Shown here: positions 1 through 8,417 of the stretch, one piece after another
How positions within the stretch are numbered: position 1 is the stretch's first letter
Layout: every line of letters begins with the position of its first letter
NCBI GenBank assembly: GCA_938014915.1
Contig: CALLQQ010000021.1
Location: 1-25,297 of the forward strand
Length of the DNA: 25,297 bases
Source: an uncultured Clostridia bacterium
GTDB lineage: Bacteria > Bacillota > Clostridia > Oscillospirales > Ruminococcaceae
Direction: 5' to 3'
Notes under the pieces: model-generated
Database searches by the model: none
What the model saw: only the letters and a program-made list of their open reading frames with translations
Told to the model about the DNA's origin: nothing
Translations under genes and position numbers: made by a program

Positions 1-3000
1 CGCTAATGCCTCTAACAGCTCTTTGTAGTACCCCCTCAAACTCAGAAAATATACCCTCTATCGCAGAATCAATACTGCCTTTTAATTTATTATTGAGTTC
101 TACTATTTTTGCAATTATTTGCTCTTTATACTCCTTATCAAGTATTTCAACTGCCTTCTTTTTGGCTTGACTTGTTATTGAATCATCATCGCCAGCAATA
201 TCATTCTTTATCCCTTTCATCACTTCATCATATCTTTGTCTAATTGTCTCCTCATTCACTTCCCCATAAACATCGGAAATAAGATCCATCGCCATCTCCT
301 GTATCGGTATAATGACCATGCCCGTGACCGTATCAACAATGCCCTGTTCTGTTTCTTTTATATAGTCACCTACAACCTCTAGAGCACCATCAATTCCTTC
401 GCCCGCCTTATTGTTAACCTTCTCGAAAACATCTTCTATAAACTTTTCGCTTGTATCCTTGGCGAATTCCGCTACTTCACCAGCAATATAAGACACCGCA
501 TTCTCCGCACTTAGAATCCATGTGTTTTTACTCTTGAAGAAAGGAACGGGCTTACCTTCAAGTAATTCAGTAACATCAATTATTGATTCCGCCATCGACC
601 ACACGATAGTAATTACACCCTGCACTATCGGAACACCGAATCCCGACCAACCAGCGATTGCCACTGCCGCCGTGCGCGCCGTATTGCGTATTGTAGAATT
701 TGTAAATGCGTATATCGTGTTCAGACCAAATCTAATGCCGAATAGCATCGCTTTAGTGCTGTTTATATTATCCTCCATATTTTGTTTGCCCCAGAGGATA
801 TATTCTACTTCGCCACGGTAAAAAATATTATTTTCTGCACTAAATGGTGTGTTGCTAAGTGATAGGGGCTTCTCTATCTCTTTTCCCGAAGTATCTTTAT
901 CAACAGTATAGTAACTGAACATCTCTGTAATGTACTCAGTCATATACATTGATTCGTACATTTTCCCCCCTATATCGCCCAGAGTGCTAAATAGGCCGGA
1001 AACATTCCCCAATGACGTTTTCCCCGACTCGACACTTTTCTTATCACTATCACTATCTTTAACACCTTCTATTTCTATTTCGTCTATTATCGCATCGCTC
1101 GCACTCATCGATAGGGCATCAATTGCCTGCATAATGTCCTCTGGATCCTCTATCGCATCAAATCCGCTAATGCAATCGAGCCCAGTAGATGGTTGATTGC
1201 TTGCTTCCTGCGTTAGTTTATCCTTGAATGCCTTTTGACCAGTGCTATCGGGCTTTTCTCCTACTGGACAAACCTTTTTCAGAAACTTATAAAACTTGTC
1301 ATCTTGCGGAATTGGGTCCAAACGGCCTGCCTTTTGCCCGTCATCTGTTTCTAAATTGCTTGCATCTCTTTTGTTATAATGTTCAGCAATATTATCATTT
1401 ACAAGTTTTGATAGGCTTGTGCTAATGTCTATTTCCATATCGTCTATTTTTGACTGAAGTTGCTTAACATAATCAATTCCATCGTATTTATCGTTGCAAA
1501 TTTTCTCGTCATAGTATTTATTTTCCTCCACTCTAGCAAGTGCAAGTTCCAATACCGTCTTATTCTTTATCAATTTCTTCTCTAAACTTTCAACTTCGGC
1601 AGGATTAATATCCTTGACGGAACTGTTATAATCGCCTTTCATATTGGTTTTTATATCGCTATCGTCCATTGAATCAATTGCGCTATTCCAATTTCCTTTA
1701 GCTTCTTGAAGATCATTAACTTTACTTTTTACATTTTGCATCTTACTTATTGCATCGTCTAATAAGCCTATACAGTTATTTATTTCTATATGCCACTGCG
1801 ATAGTTCCATAGCCGATTCCTTAGCTTTAGTATTAACATCTTCCTCCCACTGCGCCTTGAACCCGTTCGCCTTTTCGACTATTTTATCGATCTTTTCATA
1901 CTTGCCATTATAATACTCAATATATGGCGCATATTCCTCAATATTTTCTTCTTCGGTTAGTTTAACTACATTGCTATTAAATTTGCCCATGCAAGTAGTC
2001 ACAGATTTATAGTATTTATTTACATACTCATTCGATTTTAAAATATATTTATAATCTTCAATGTCGTCATTTGTCATTTCCTCAATAGAATCTAGACACC
2101 CAGTTCTAGTATTGCTATCATTAACATCACCTAGGAGTTTCTCCATTTCGTCTACGATTACTTCTAATACTTCCAGATTATATTTATCCGGTGGATCTTT
2201 CTTATTCTTTTTTATCTGGCTAATCTTCTCCTCGATTTCTTCACTTAATTCGTTATCGGTAGAAACCTGCTCCACCACTAAAGAAGATGAATTTATCTTT
2301 ATCATCGATAGTGCTATATCTTTGTAATTTTTATGAGCCTTATTTATTGAATCATTTAAGTTTCCTTGGAATCTTTTGAATCTATCCTCTCTACTTCTAT
2401 CATTATAATTATTGATAGCTGCAAATGCCGCTTCGCATGCTTCTTGTAAAGTATCCATCTTACTATCAACTTCTAATTTGGCTTCTACCGCCTTTGTCTG
2501 CTTGTCAAGTCCCTTGAACAATTTCAATTTTGTAAACAGTCCTGCTCCAATGCTGACCGGCCCACGGAATTTCATGTACTCCATTATCTGCCGTTTCATC
2601 ACTAGGGGACTGGCTATGGATGAGTCCTCAATATCGATGAGGTTGAACGATTCTACCTGTAAATCAATTACATTATCAAACTTGACATCCCGCCCCGAAA
2701 ACATACTACCTATGCTATTAAGATAATTCCTTGTGTATGAATCGCTCGATTGCAATATGCCGGCATTCTCCAATGTATTGTGGAAATACATTGCTACATT
2801 TTCTTCAAGTTCCTCCGATGTTTGCGACATCGCAAATAATCCGTACACTTCTTTTAACACATCATCATATTCGGATAGAGCCGCATTCATCGCTAAATCC
2901 CCGGCCCCAGATAGCGCCGTTTTAGCAGATGAAACCCTCGCCCCGTCGACAATCATGCCTGCGCATGTGAACATCGGCAGCATAATTAATACAAGGAAAA

Positions 3001-3037
3001 TAGATATTGAGCCCTTGCAATTGTAAAAAAACTTCAT
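1..3037 (-). CDS. Large TadG/DUF5702-like Tad-locus protein, partial (C-terminus off left edge)
   Basis: An open frame runs from an ATG at 3037 to the left window edge (at least 1012 codons, no stop), so the C-terminus is missing. The start overlaps the tadE stop by one base (TAATG) and follows a GGGGTGA ribosome site. The N-terminus has a short basic start, then KGSISIFLVLIMLPMF and a hydrophobic helix to about residue 28 ending in IVDGARV. This is the pilin-like membrane anchor of TadG-like and DUF5702 proteins of clostridial Tad loci. Residues from about 170 to 620 are rich in charged residues and look coiled-coil forming. A second hydrophobic stretch lies near residues 775-815, followed by more amphipathic helix. 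As the last visible gene of the tad operon it is probably a minor pseudopilin-like or envelope-anchored pilus component. Family placement is from memory of the N-terminal pattern; the exact role is unknown. Confidence 0.72.
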   Translation of the reverse strand, partial: MKFFYNCKGSISIFLVLIMLPMFTCAGMIVDGARVSSAKTALSGAGDLAMNAALSEYDDVLKEVYGLFAMSQTSEELEENVAMYFHNTLENAGILQSSDSYTRNYLNSIGSMFSGRDVKFDNVIDLQVESFNLIDIEDSSIASPLVMKRQIMEYMKFRGPVSIGAGLFTKLKLFKGLDKQTKAVEAKLEVDSKMDTLQEACEAAFAAINNYNDRSREDRFKRFQGNLNDSINKAHKNYKDIALSMIKINSSSLVVEQVSTDNELSEEIEEKISQIKKNKKDPPDKYNLEVLEVIVDEMEKLLGDVNDSNTRTGCLDSIEEMTNDDIEDYKYILKSNEYVNKYYKSVTTCMGKFNSNVVKLTEEENIEEYAPYIEYYNGKYEKIDKIVEKANGFKAQWEEDVNTKAKESAMELSQWHIEINNCIGLLDDAISKMQNVKSKVNDLQEAKGNWNSAIDSMDDSDIKTNMKGDYNSSVKDINPAEVESLEKKLIKNKTVLELALARVEENKYYDEKICNDKYDGIDYVKQLQSKIDDMEIDISTSLSKLVNDNIAEHYNKRDASNLETDDGQKAGRLDPIPQDDKFYKFLKKVCPVGEKPDSTGQKAFKDKLTQEASNQPSTGLDCISGFDAIEDPEDIMQAIDALSMSASDAIIDEIEIEGVKDSDSDKKSVESGKTSLGNVSGLFSTLGDIGGKMYESMYMTEYITEMFSYYTVDKDTSGKEIEKPLSLSNTPFSAENNIFYRGEVEYILWGKQNMEDNINSTKAMLFGIRFGLNTIYAFTNSTIRNTARTAAVAIAGWSGFGVPIVQGVITIVWSMAESIIDVTELLEGKPVPFFKSKNTWILSAENAVSYIAGEVAEFAKDTSEKFIEDVFEKVNNKAGEGIDGALEVVGDYIKETEQGIVDTVTGMVIIPIQEMAMDLISDVYGEVNEETIRQRYDEVMKGIKNDIAGDDDSITSQAKKKAVEILDKEYKEQIIAKIVELNNKLKGSIDSAIEGIFSEFEGVLQRAVRGIS

Positions 3038-3729
3038 TATGTCACCCCTAATTTCTTCAATGCCCCTGTCACCTTATCCATGCAACTCTCTATCTTATCA
3101 TTCAGCCCGAATCTGTCGAACACTTCATTTGTTAGGTCGTATACCGTGTCAACATTACGTATAAAGTCAGATGTGTCTGTAACTATTGCCGTTGCCGATA
3201 CATTAATATCAAGCACATCTTTTATCCCGAGCATTTCCATTATAATCGGCGTATCAACTTGCTTAGTTATCTCTACAACTATATATGTATTCATTATCTT
3301 TTTTTCCGACCGAACGGAGCATTGCACATCGGATTTTGATATATACGAAACTCCATTTACCATATCAGTTAAAGCCATCTCTAACCTACTCGCCTGTGGC
3401 TTACTCGGTATTAAGTATCTATATGGTTTTCTTTCTTTCATGATTCCATCTATCTCCCCTTTACTGGGCTTCCTGCCCTCTACCCAGTTAAAGTCCGCGC
3501 TGGAAGACTCCTCAGCGCCTAACTGCTCATAACCAGGGAATGATATCTCCCTACTAGTTATTACAGCTATTTTTTGTGCGTGGTTATACATCGATACCCT
3601 TTGCAATGTATAACTACCCAAATATATTAAAAAGCCCACAACGAGAAACACAATTGGAAATATGAGTGAAGCTTCAACGATTTGTGCCGCTCCACTATCA
3701 TCTATTAACATTTTTCCTAATCTCTTCAC
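3037..3729 (-). CDS. tadE: TadE-like minor pseudopilin
   Basis: The protein is 230 aa. After a short basic leader the sequence DDSGAAQIVEASLIFPIVF (about residues 9-27) leads into a single membrane helix. This is the TadE/TadG signature, in which the conserved Glu (here in VEAS) precedes the hydrophobic core as in type IV pilins. The remaining ~180 residues would be extracytoplasmic. TadE proteins are minor pilins processed with Flp and needed for assembly of Tad pili. The start is a GTG at 3729, chosen because AGGGGA lies 8 nt upstream. An alternative ATG seven codons in (MLIDDSG) also has a weak AGGA and would shorten the leader. It is separated from the pilin gene by a hairpin-bearing 79-nt gap and overlaps the next gene by one base. 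Confidence 0.82.
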   Translation of the reverse strand: MKRLGKMLIDDSGAAQIVEASLIFPIVFLVVGFLIYLGSYTLQRVSMYNHAQKIAVITSREISFPGYEQLGAEESSSADFNWVEGRKPSKGEIDGIMKERKPYRYLIPSKPQASRLEMALTDMVNGVSYISKSDVQCSVRSEKKIMNTYIVVEITKQVDTPIIMEMLGIKDVLDINVSATAIVTDTSDFIRNVDTVYDLTNEVFDRFGLNDKIESCMDKVTGALKKLGVT

Positions 3730-3769
3730 CCTACATTTCCCCTCTCATTGAAAAGCAAATTCCCGATAC

Positions 3770-3800
3770 GCCGTACAGATCATAAAAATCACTGTACGGC
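3770..3800 (-). promoter_or_regulatory. Hairpin between pilin gene and tadE
   Basis: A perfect 9-bp stem (GCCGTACAG with CTGTACGGC) closes a 13-nt loop in the 79-nt gap between the Flp pilin stop and the tadE start. No T-run follows in the direction of transcription, so it is not a standard intrinsic terminator. An mRNA-processing or 3'-end-stabilising element that lets pilin transcript exceed the machinery transcript is the inference. Confidence 0.5.
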
Positions 3801-3808
3801 TTCAAGCG

Positions 3809-4024
3809 TTATTCCTTTCCAACATTACTTACATCAGAATTGATTCGTGCGAATAGCTCCCCAATTAACTCCTCAATCTTATCCTTGAAAACTACCACTA
3901 GGGCTATAACAACAATAATAATCAAGATAATTGCTATTATATTTACTTCCCCCTTCTCATCTCTCAGAACATTCTCTAACGCCATCTTTCCTTGCACATA
4001 TTTCTTAAGTAAAAAGTTCCTCAT
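3809..4024 (-). CDS. flp: Flp-family type IVb major pilin
   Basis: This is a 71-aa pilin. The leader MRNFLLKKYVQGKMALENV is basic. RDEKGEVNI follows (Gly-Glu at about residues 26-27), and then a long hydrophobic helix IIAIILIIIVVIALVVVF ending in KDKIEELIGELFARI. That matches the Flp1-like pilins of Firmicutes Tad loci, with prepilin cleavage expected after the Gly and the conserved Glu close to the new N-terminus. The frame opens further upstream to 4087, but the start at 4024 is preferred because GGAGGTGA lies 6 nt before it and the longer version would overlap tadC. It would be the major subunit of the pilus fibre and the most highly expressed gene of the operon. No prepilin peptidase gene is visible in this window. 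Confidence 0.85.
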   Translation of the reverse strand: MRNFLLKKYVQGKMALENVLRDEKGEVNIIAIILIIIVVIALVVVFKDKIEELIGELFARINSDVSNVGKE

Positions 4025-4067
4025 TATTTCACCTCCTTGCAATAAAAGTTGTGGTATGCATTCTGTA

Positions 4068-4940
4068 TTATTGAAACATATTCGCAAATATTGGTACCAC
4101 TATCATAATCATAATCCCAGCGAACATTATCATCGTTGGGATAAGGAGCTTTTGCCCTGCGAGTTCGCCCTTGCGCTTAACTCTATGCTTTTTCTCTTCC
4201 CATCCTTCAGCCGTCATGTGCTTTAACGTATTGGCCAATTCAGTTCCGCCCTTTTGCAGATTCTGCGATATCGTGGAAGAAAATTTCCTTATCTCCTTAA
4301 CTCCAATTCTTTGGGAGAAGTTATATAGCGCATCCATATCCGAAACACCATTTAACATTTCATTGCTTGTTATTTGCATTTCTTCATATAGCGGCCCATC
4401 CCCAGATAGCGCCACCTTAGCCCACGCATCCCGTATTACAAGCCCCGCATTCACAAGCAAAGTCAATTTTGATAACACGACTGGTAAATCTTCGAGCACA
4501 TCTTCCCTTTTGCTTTGGACCGCATTGTTCAGTTCAACATCAAGATATGCTACTATGGCAAAAGTCGCCGCTACGCCAAGTATTGCAATTATAATGTCAT
4601 TGGATATTGCCCCCAAGAACAATCCGAGCGGTATTAATGTGAGGGCATAGGTAATTTTGCCACCCATAATTACAAAGTGATAAAAATGTGCATATTTGTT
4701 CCCATGCACTTCAGCGATTATTTTTTTCTTGGCCCGTCCTTTAGCTGAATTAAGGTCTATCTTGAATAAATCAATTATCCCGAATCCAATGAAAAAAATC
4801 TCCGATAGAATGAATTTTTTTCTATCTACCGCATTAATTACATTGTCATATTTATCTTTATACATGAGGAAGAGAATTGCCCAAAATAATACTATAATTG
4901 TTCCTAGAGCCGCCATAACATATGAAATTGTAAAGTCCAT
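4068..4940 (-). CDS. tadC: TadC, Tad-system inner-membrane platform protein
   Basis: The protein is 290 aa, a type II secretion F (T2SSF)-domain membrane protein. There is an N-terminal helix (residues ~5-27), a pair of helices around 90-130, then the cytoplasmic T2SSF four-helix region beginning EDLPVVLSKLTLLVNAGL (~145-165) and a C-terminal helix LIPTMIMFAGIMIMIVVPIF. TadB and TadC form the membrane platform that the TadA ATPase drives to add or extract pilins. It starts at ATG 4940 with GGAG 7 nt upstream, 11 nt after tadB. Its stop at 4068 lies 43 nt before the pilin start. Length and order are typical for the family. Confidence 0.88.
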   Translation of the reverse strand: MDFTISYVMAALGTIIVLFWAILFLMYKDKYDNVINAVDRKKFILSEIFFIGFGIIDLFKIDLNSAKGRAKKKIIAEVHGNKYAHFYHFVIMGGKITYALTLIPLGLFLGAISNDIIIAILGVAATFAIVAYLDVELNNAVQSKREDVLEDLPVVLSKLTLLVNAGLVIRDAWAKVALSGDGPLYEEMQITSNEMLNGVSDMDALYNFSQRIGVKEIRKFSSTISQNLQKGGTELANTLKHMTAEGWEEKKHRVKRKGELAGQKLLIPTMIMFAGIMIMIVVPIFANMFQ

Positions 4941-4951
4941 ATTATAACTCC

Positions 4952-5746
4952 CTACATTCTTATATCCGTTATCTTACGTCCAATAAAATAGGCAAAACCA
5001 AATAGTCCAAGTGCTATAATTTTAGTTACCACTGTCACCGCATCATTACCGCCACCTGCATCACCTAAAAGACCCATCATTCCAACTACTGCAAATGGTA
5101 GAACTGCCATGATGTTTATTTCATTTTTCTTGCCGGTTATAAGTGTTTCTATTTCCATCTCAATCTCTATTTTATCGTTAATTATATCTCTGCTTTCTTT
5201 AATAACATTTTTCAAATTCCCGCCCAATCTATTTGCAACAGAAAATGTCACTGCGAAGCTTTCTACATCGTCAAGTCCGCTCCTATTTGCAAAATCTTCA
5301 AGCAAATCTTCTATTGTGATATTATTATGTAGACCCATCGTTATCGTCCGTATCTCTTTTACTATATCGGCCTCTTCGCCCAATTGAACAATAATATCAT
5401 TCAGCGCATCGTCAAAAGCGCCAGGCGTATTTCTCCCAACAGAAAAGGAATTGCTCAGCGCTTCAAGGAGTTCCCTAAATTGTAGCAGCAAATTCTTTTT
5501 CCTCTTTTTTAGAAGATGTTCATTATATATAGGCATGGCAAAACAACCACCTGCTATACCTGATATAATGCTCATAATTGGCGATTTAAACATAATATAC
5601 GATGCTAGAAAAGCCATGGAAAATCCGATTATAAATGCTTTAATTCGCTCTGTTAAGGACATCTTATAGCTATTATAATCCTGCCCTTCGCCCAGAATCC
5701 CAATCCTCTGGGCATCTTTTTTCGTCACGGATTTTACTCCTACCAT
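4952..5746 (-). CDS. tadB: TadB, Tad-system inner-membrane platform protein
   Basis: The protein is 264 aa with a T2SSF domain. Two helices lie at about residues 35-75. The cytoplasmic domain contains the family-type run FRELLEALSNSFSVGRN (~85-100) and FSVANRLGGNLKNVI (~165-180). It ends in a long hydrophobic pair from IMAVLPFAVVGMMGLLG onward. It is the partner of TadC in the platform complex. The ATG at 5746 has an AAGGTGG site 6 nt upstream and lies 11 nt after tadA, so the genes are clearly cotranscribed. Confidence 0.87.
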   Translation of the reverse strand: MVGVKSVTKKDAQRIGILGEGQDYNSYKMSLTERIKAFIIGFSMAFLASYIMFKSPIMSIISGIAGGCFAMPIYNEHLLKKRKKNLLLQFRELLEALSNSFSVGRNTPGAFDDALNDIIVQLGEEADIVKEIRTITMGLHNNITIEDLLEDFANRSGLDDVESFAVTFSVANRLGGNLKNVIKESRDIINDKIEIEMEIETLITGKKNEINIMAVLPFAVVGMMGLLGDAGGGNDAVTVVTKIIALGLFGFAYFIGRKITDIRM

Positions 5747-5757
5747 ATTAGACCACC

Positions 5758-7029
5758 TTATATCTTAACATTCATTCCAGCAAGCCTGAGCTTCGCCGTA
5801 TTCACCATCTCATTATTAGTTCTTTTTAATCTTCCCGATACTTTTTCTAGCGATGTATTCTCATCTTCTACGAATACAAATAGGGGGTTAAGCTCTATCT
5901 TCCCATCTTTATAACCTGTTACTTCTGTTATCTCCATAGTCTTTCTTGAATGGTCCCTGAGCCTAGATAGATGCACGATAATATCAACGGCGGACGATAT
6001 TTGCTGCCGAATTGCCTCTAGCGGTAGACCCTCTGCACCTGTTAATACCATTGTTTCAAGTCGGCTCAACATATCCTTTGTAGAATTGGCATGCCCTGTC
6101 GATAGTGATCCGTCATGACCCGTATTCATAGCCTGTAACATATCGAGTGCTTCAGCACCACGAACTTCCCCCACGACTATGCGTTCAGGGCGCATTCTTA
6201 ACGATGATTTTATTAAGTCCCTGATTGTAATCTCACCAGCGCCCGATGTGTTAGCATTCCGTGTTTCCATGCTTACCAGATTATCGATTCCCGTTATCTG
6301 CAATTCGGCTGAATCCTCAATCGTTATAACCCGCTCCCCACTTGGTATGTAATTCGATAAAGCGTTGAGAAAGGTCGTCTTGCCCGATCCCGTTCCGCCA
6401 CTGATGAAAATATTATACTTTGCCTGTACTAGCATTTGTAGAAACTGCGATATCTCCTCAGTTATTGAACCATAGCCGATTAATCTTTCCATAGTCATCG
6501 GCGTTTTAGAGAACTTCCTGATTGTGACGGTAGGACCGCATAATGCAATTGGCGGCAGAACAACATTAACACGTGATCCATCGGGTAATCTCGTGTCAAC
6601 AATTGGATTCGCCTGATTTACCTCCCGCCCAGCTAGACCAACTATCCGCTGAATTATATCTTCAAGCCGTCTTTGACTTTCAAAGGTTTTGTCAAGCTTG
6701 GTTAGTCGCCCGTCTTTCTCGATAAAAACATTATCCTTACCGTTTATCATTACCTCAGTAATGCTATCGTCACTGAGAATTGAATCAAGAATTCCCAGTC
6801 CACGAATCGAACTATATACCTGCTCGACTACTGCTACTCTTTCTTCTATTGAAGCATACTTGTCCCTCATATAATCGAATGCTATTTCTTCAATTTTAAG
6901 ATGAAGCTCCTCATCGGATAATGAGTTAAGCGGCAAATTATCTACAACATATTGTTTTAGCTTGTCCACCACATTACCGACGTTTACAAGTTCTATTTGT
7001 CCTGTAATCAATCCACTCAACTCCCCCAT
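5758..7029 (-). CDS. tadA: TadA/CpaF-type secretion ATPase
   Basis: The protein is 423 aa and belongs to the VirB11/CpaF family of hexameric ATPases that power pilus assembly. Walker A is GGTGSGKTT with Lys217. The Asp box and arginine-rich region follow (ITIEDSAELQ; RMRPERIVVGEVRGAEALDM, the Walker B-like segment). The His box is around TGHDGSLSTGHAN. The N-terminal ~130 residues form the usual helical domain with the IMINGKDNVFIEKDG strand region. It starts at ATG 7029, 4 nt after the tadZ stop. The ribosome site is weak (AGGTG very close to the start), which suggests translational coupling to tadZ. All catalytic motifs are intact. Confidence 0.93.
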   Translation of the reverse strand: MGELSGLITGQIELVNVGNVVDKLKQYVVDNLPLNSLSDEELHLKIEEIAFDYMRDKYASIEERVAVVEQVYSSIRGLGILDSILSDDSITEVMINGKDNVFIEKDGRLTKLDKTFESQRRLEDIIQRIVGLAGREVNQANPIVDTRLPDGSRVNVVLPPIALCGPTVTIRKFSKTPMTMERLIGYGSITEEISQFLQMLVQAKYNIFISGGTGSGKTTFLNALSNYIPSGERVITIEDSAELQITGIDNLVSMETRNANTSGAGEITIRDLIKSSLRMRPERIVVGEVRGAEALDMLQAMNTGHDGSLSTGHANSTKDMLSRLETMVLTGAEGLPLEAIRQQISSAVDIIVHLSRLRDHSRKTMEITEVTGYKDGKIELNPLFVFVEDENTSLEKVSGRLKRTNNEMVNTAKLRLAGMNVKI

Positions 7030-7033
7030 ACAC

Positions 7034-8095
7034 CTATCTTAAATTATCGAATATCCTCATGCTTGCAACTTCCTTGACGATTTGCATCACATCACCATTC
7101 TTAAACCTAGGTACTCCGCCTAAAACTTGAACAGCATCATTTTCAATTATGCTACTCGTTCTGTCACTAAATTTATTGTAAATCATGAATAACTTCGATA
7201 ATATCTTCTTGTTTTTTCTCTCTTCAATTATTGTTAAAGCCTCATATAACCTGGACCATTTTGAGTTGGATATTCTTGAACCATCCCACACAAAGACGAT
7301 CTTGTTTGATTGATCCATTATTTCTATACTCTTGTCATCTAATGAAAATTGCGCATCTATGATAATATAATCATATGAGCCGACAATTTTCAGCCCATTA
7401 ATGAGCGTCTTAATATCGTCCGTATCTAGTTCAGTCATATCGAATGCCGACTTGCTTGAGTCATAGAACATCACATTTGACGTATCACTTTTTACTGTAC
7501 TCTCAAGCTTTAGAGTGAGGTTCGATCTTTTACTCTTTATAGCATAAATCACATCACTTATGTCGAATTGCCCCTCACCTGAAAAAAAGCAGCTAACATC
7601 GCCCAATGGATCTAAATTAAGATAAATTACCTTGGCGCTCTGTGCTAAGTTTACAGCGCAGGCCGCCGCAATGGTAGAGGCTCCCGCTCCACCACCACAA
7701 GAGAAGAATGAAGTAATCATCGTATCGGTATCATCGAATTTTATCCCTGAAATGTTCGTCGCTTTCTCGGAATATAGGCTGAGTGCTTGCTTGTAGATTA
7801 AATCTGCCCGCTGATATTTAGCTATAACCCGCTCACCTTTATATGTATCGATGTCCTTTGCTTGTGTTAGAAATGCGAATGCACATTCCTCCGGTAACCT
7901 TGCCGTATTAATATCGAATTCTTCCCCAGCTACAAATACATCGATTCTCTTTCTGACGATTACATCCATAGCTATATCGATGTCGGTAAATGTGTACAGC
8001 TCCACCTTATCGGCAAGCTTATTGTTGAATACTGACGATATTCTTAACAAATAGTTTTCATCGCTATCTAGAATTGCTAGCTTAATTTTAATCAT
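7034..8095 (-). CDS. tadZ: TadZ/CpaE-like pilus localisation ATPase
   Basis: The protein is 353 aa. Residues 1-125 form a receiver-like domain that lacks a phospho-acceptor Asp where one would expect it (FVAGEEFD), so it is an atypical receiver. From ~135 a MinD/ParA-like ATPase begins with SCGGGAGASTIAAACAVNL. The P-loop is of the deviant TadZ/CpaE kind and lacks the usual lysines. It is followed by YLNLDPLGD and YIIIDAQFSLDDK. TadZ proteins position the Tad machinery at a cell pole. The ATG at 8095 has GGGGGA 5 nt upstream. It is the first gene of the tad operon, behind a consensus promoter and a ~160-nt leader. Confidence 0.82.
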   Translation of the reverse strand: MIKIKLAILDSDENYLLRISSVFNNKLADKVELYTFTDIDIAMDVIVRKRIDVFVAGEEFDINTARLPEECAFAFLTQAKDIDTYKGERVIAKYQRADLIYKQALSLYSEKATNISGIKFDDTDTMITSFFSCGGGAGASTIAAACAVNLAQSAKVIYLNLDPLGDVSCFFSGEGQFDISDVIYAIKSKRSNLTLKLESTVKSDTSNVMFYDSSKSAFDMTELDTDDIKTLINGLKIVGSYDYIIIDAQFSLDDKSIEIMDQSNKIVFVWDGSRISNSKWSRLYEALTIIEERKNKKILSKLFMIYNKFSDRTSSIIENDAVQVLGGVPRFKNGDVMQIVKEVASMRIFDNLR

Positions 8096-8223
8096 GGAAA
8101 TCCCCCAAATACCAATATTGCCAACATAAAAACAATTTAAGTCCTAATGTTTAGCAGTCTTTATTAATGTGTTACAATATAGCCTTAACACCTTGCAATA
8201 TATGAACATATTCACCTTTACAA

Positions 8224-8247
8224 TAACACAAGATAAACATTGTGTTA
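8224..8247. promoter_or_regulatory. Inverted repeat in tadZ leader (candidate operator)
   Basis: A perfect 8-bp dyad (TAACACAA, 8-nt spacer, TTGTGTTA) begins just downstream of the predicted transcription start of the tad operon (near 8255). The matching position in the second intergenic copy (9328-9351) keeps the spacer exactly but has two changes in the arms. A repressor site or leader structure is possible; no regulator can be assigned. Confidence 0.4.
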
Positions 8248-8261
8248 AATCAGATGTGTAA

Positions 8262-8290
8262 ATAATACCATAATATTGCTACTATGTCAA
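8262..8290 (-). promoter_or_regulatory. Sigma-A promoter of the tad operon
   Basis: On the minus strand there is a perfect -35 TTGACA (8290-8285), a 17-nt spacer and -10 TATTAT (8267-8262). The start is predicted near 8255, giving a leader of about 160 nt before tadZ. The same promoter, identical in both hexamers and spacer, occurs at 9364-9392. Confidence 0.82.
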
Positions 8291-8364
8291 CAGTCGCATA
8301 TAAATGTCTATTTGTGATTCATTTTGTGATTTTGTACGTTAATAGAGAATTGCTGTTAAGCTAA

Positions 8365-8402
8365 AAAATAACCAGTTGCAAATTAATGCAACTGGTTATT
8401 TT
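8365..8402 (-). terminator. Intrinsic terminator after the unknown lipoprotein gene
   Basis: A 16-bp perfect stem (AAAATAACCAGTTGCA and its complement) with loop AATTAA lies 16 nt past the stop of the lipoprotein gene. On the minus strand it is followed by a run of T. It forms one end of the duplicated intergenic block. Confidence 0.85.
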
Positions 8403-8417
8403 AAATTGGGCAGTTTA

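Larger units (their letters stand above)
8221..8403. repeat. Intergenic repeat copy 1 (terminator + promoter cassette)
   Basis: This ~183-bp block aligns with 9325-9504 at roughly 85% identity by eye. It contains, in minus-strand order, a terminator hairpin, tandem TTTGTGATT-type boxes 12 nt apart (8311-8319 and 8323-8331 on the plus strand), the TTGACA-17-TATTAT promoter and the leader dyad. It fills most of the 322-bp gap between tadZ and the lipoprotein gene. I see no ORF in this gap. Confidence 0.85.

Noticed and set aside
3770..3800. Hairpin after the pilin gene as an intrinsic terminator
   Set aside because: No T-run follows in the direction of transcription, and the downstream genes complete the tad operon; kept as a processing hairpin instead.
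4025..4087. Upstream extension of the pilin frame
   Set aside because: It would put 21 hydrophilic residues before the basic leader and overlap tadC; the internal ATG at 4024 has an ideal SD.
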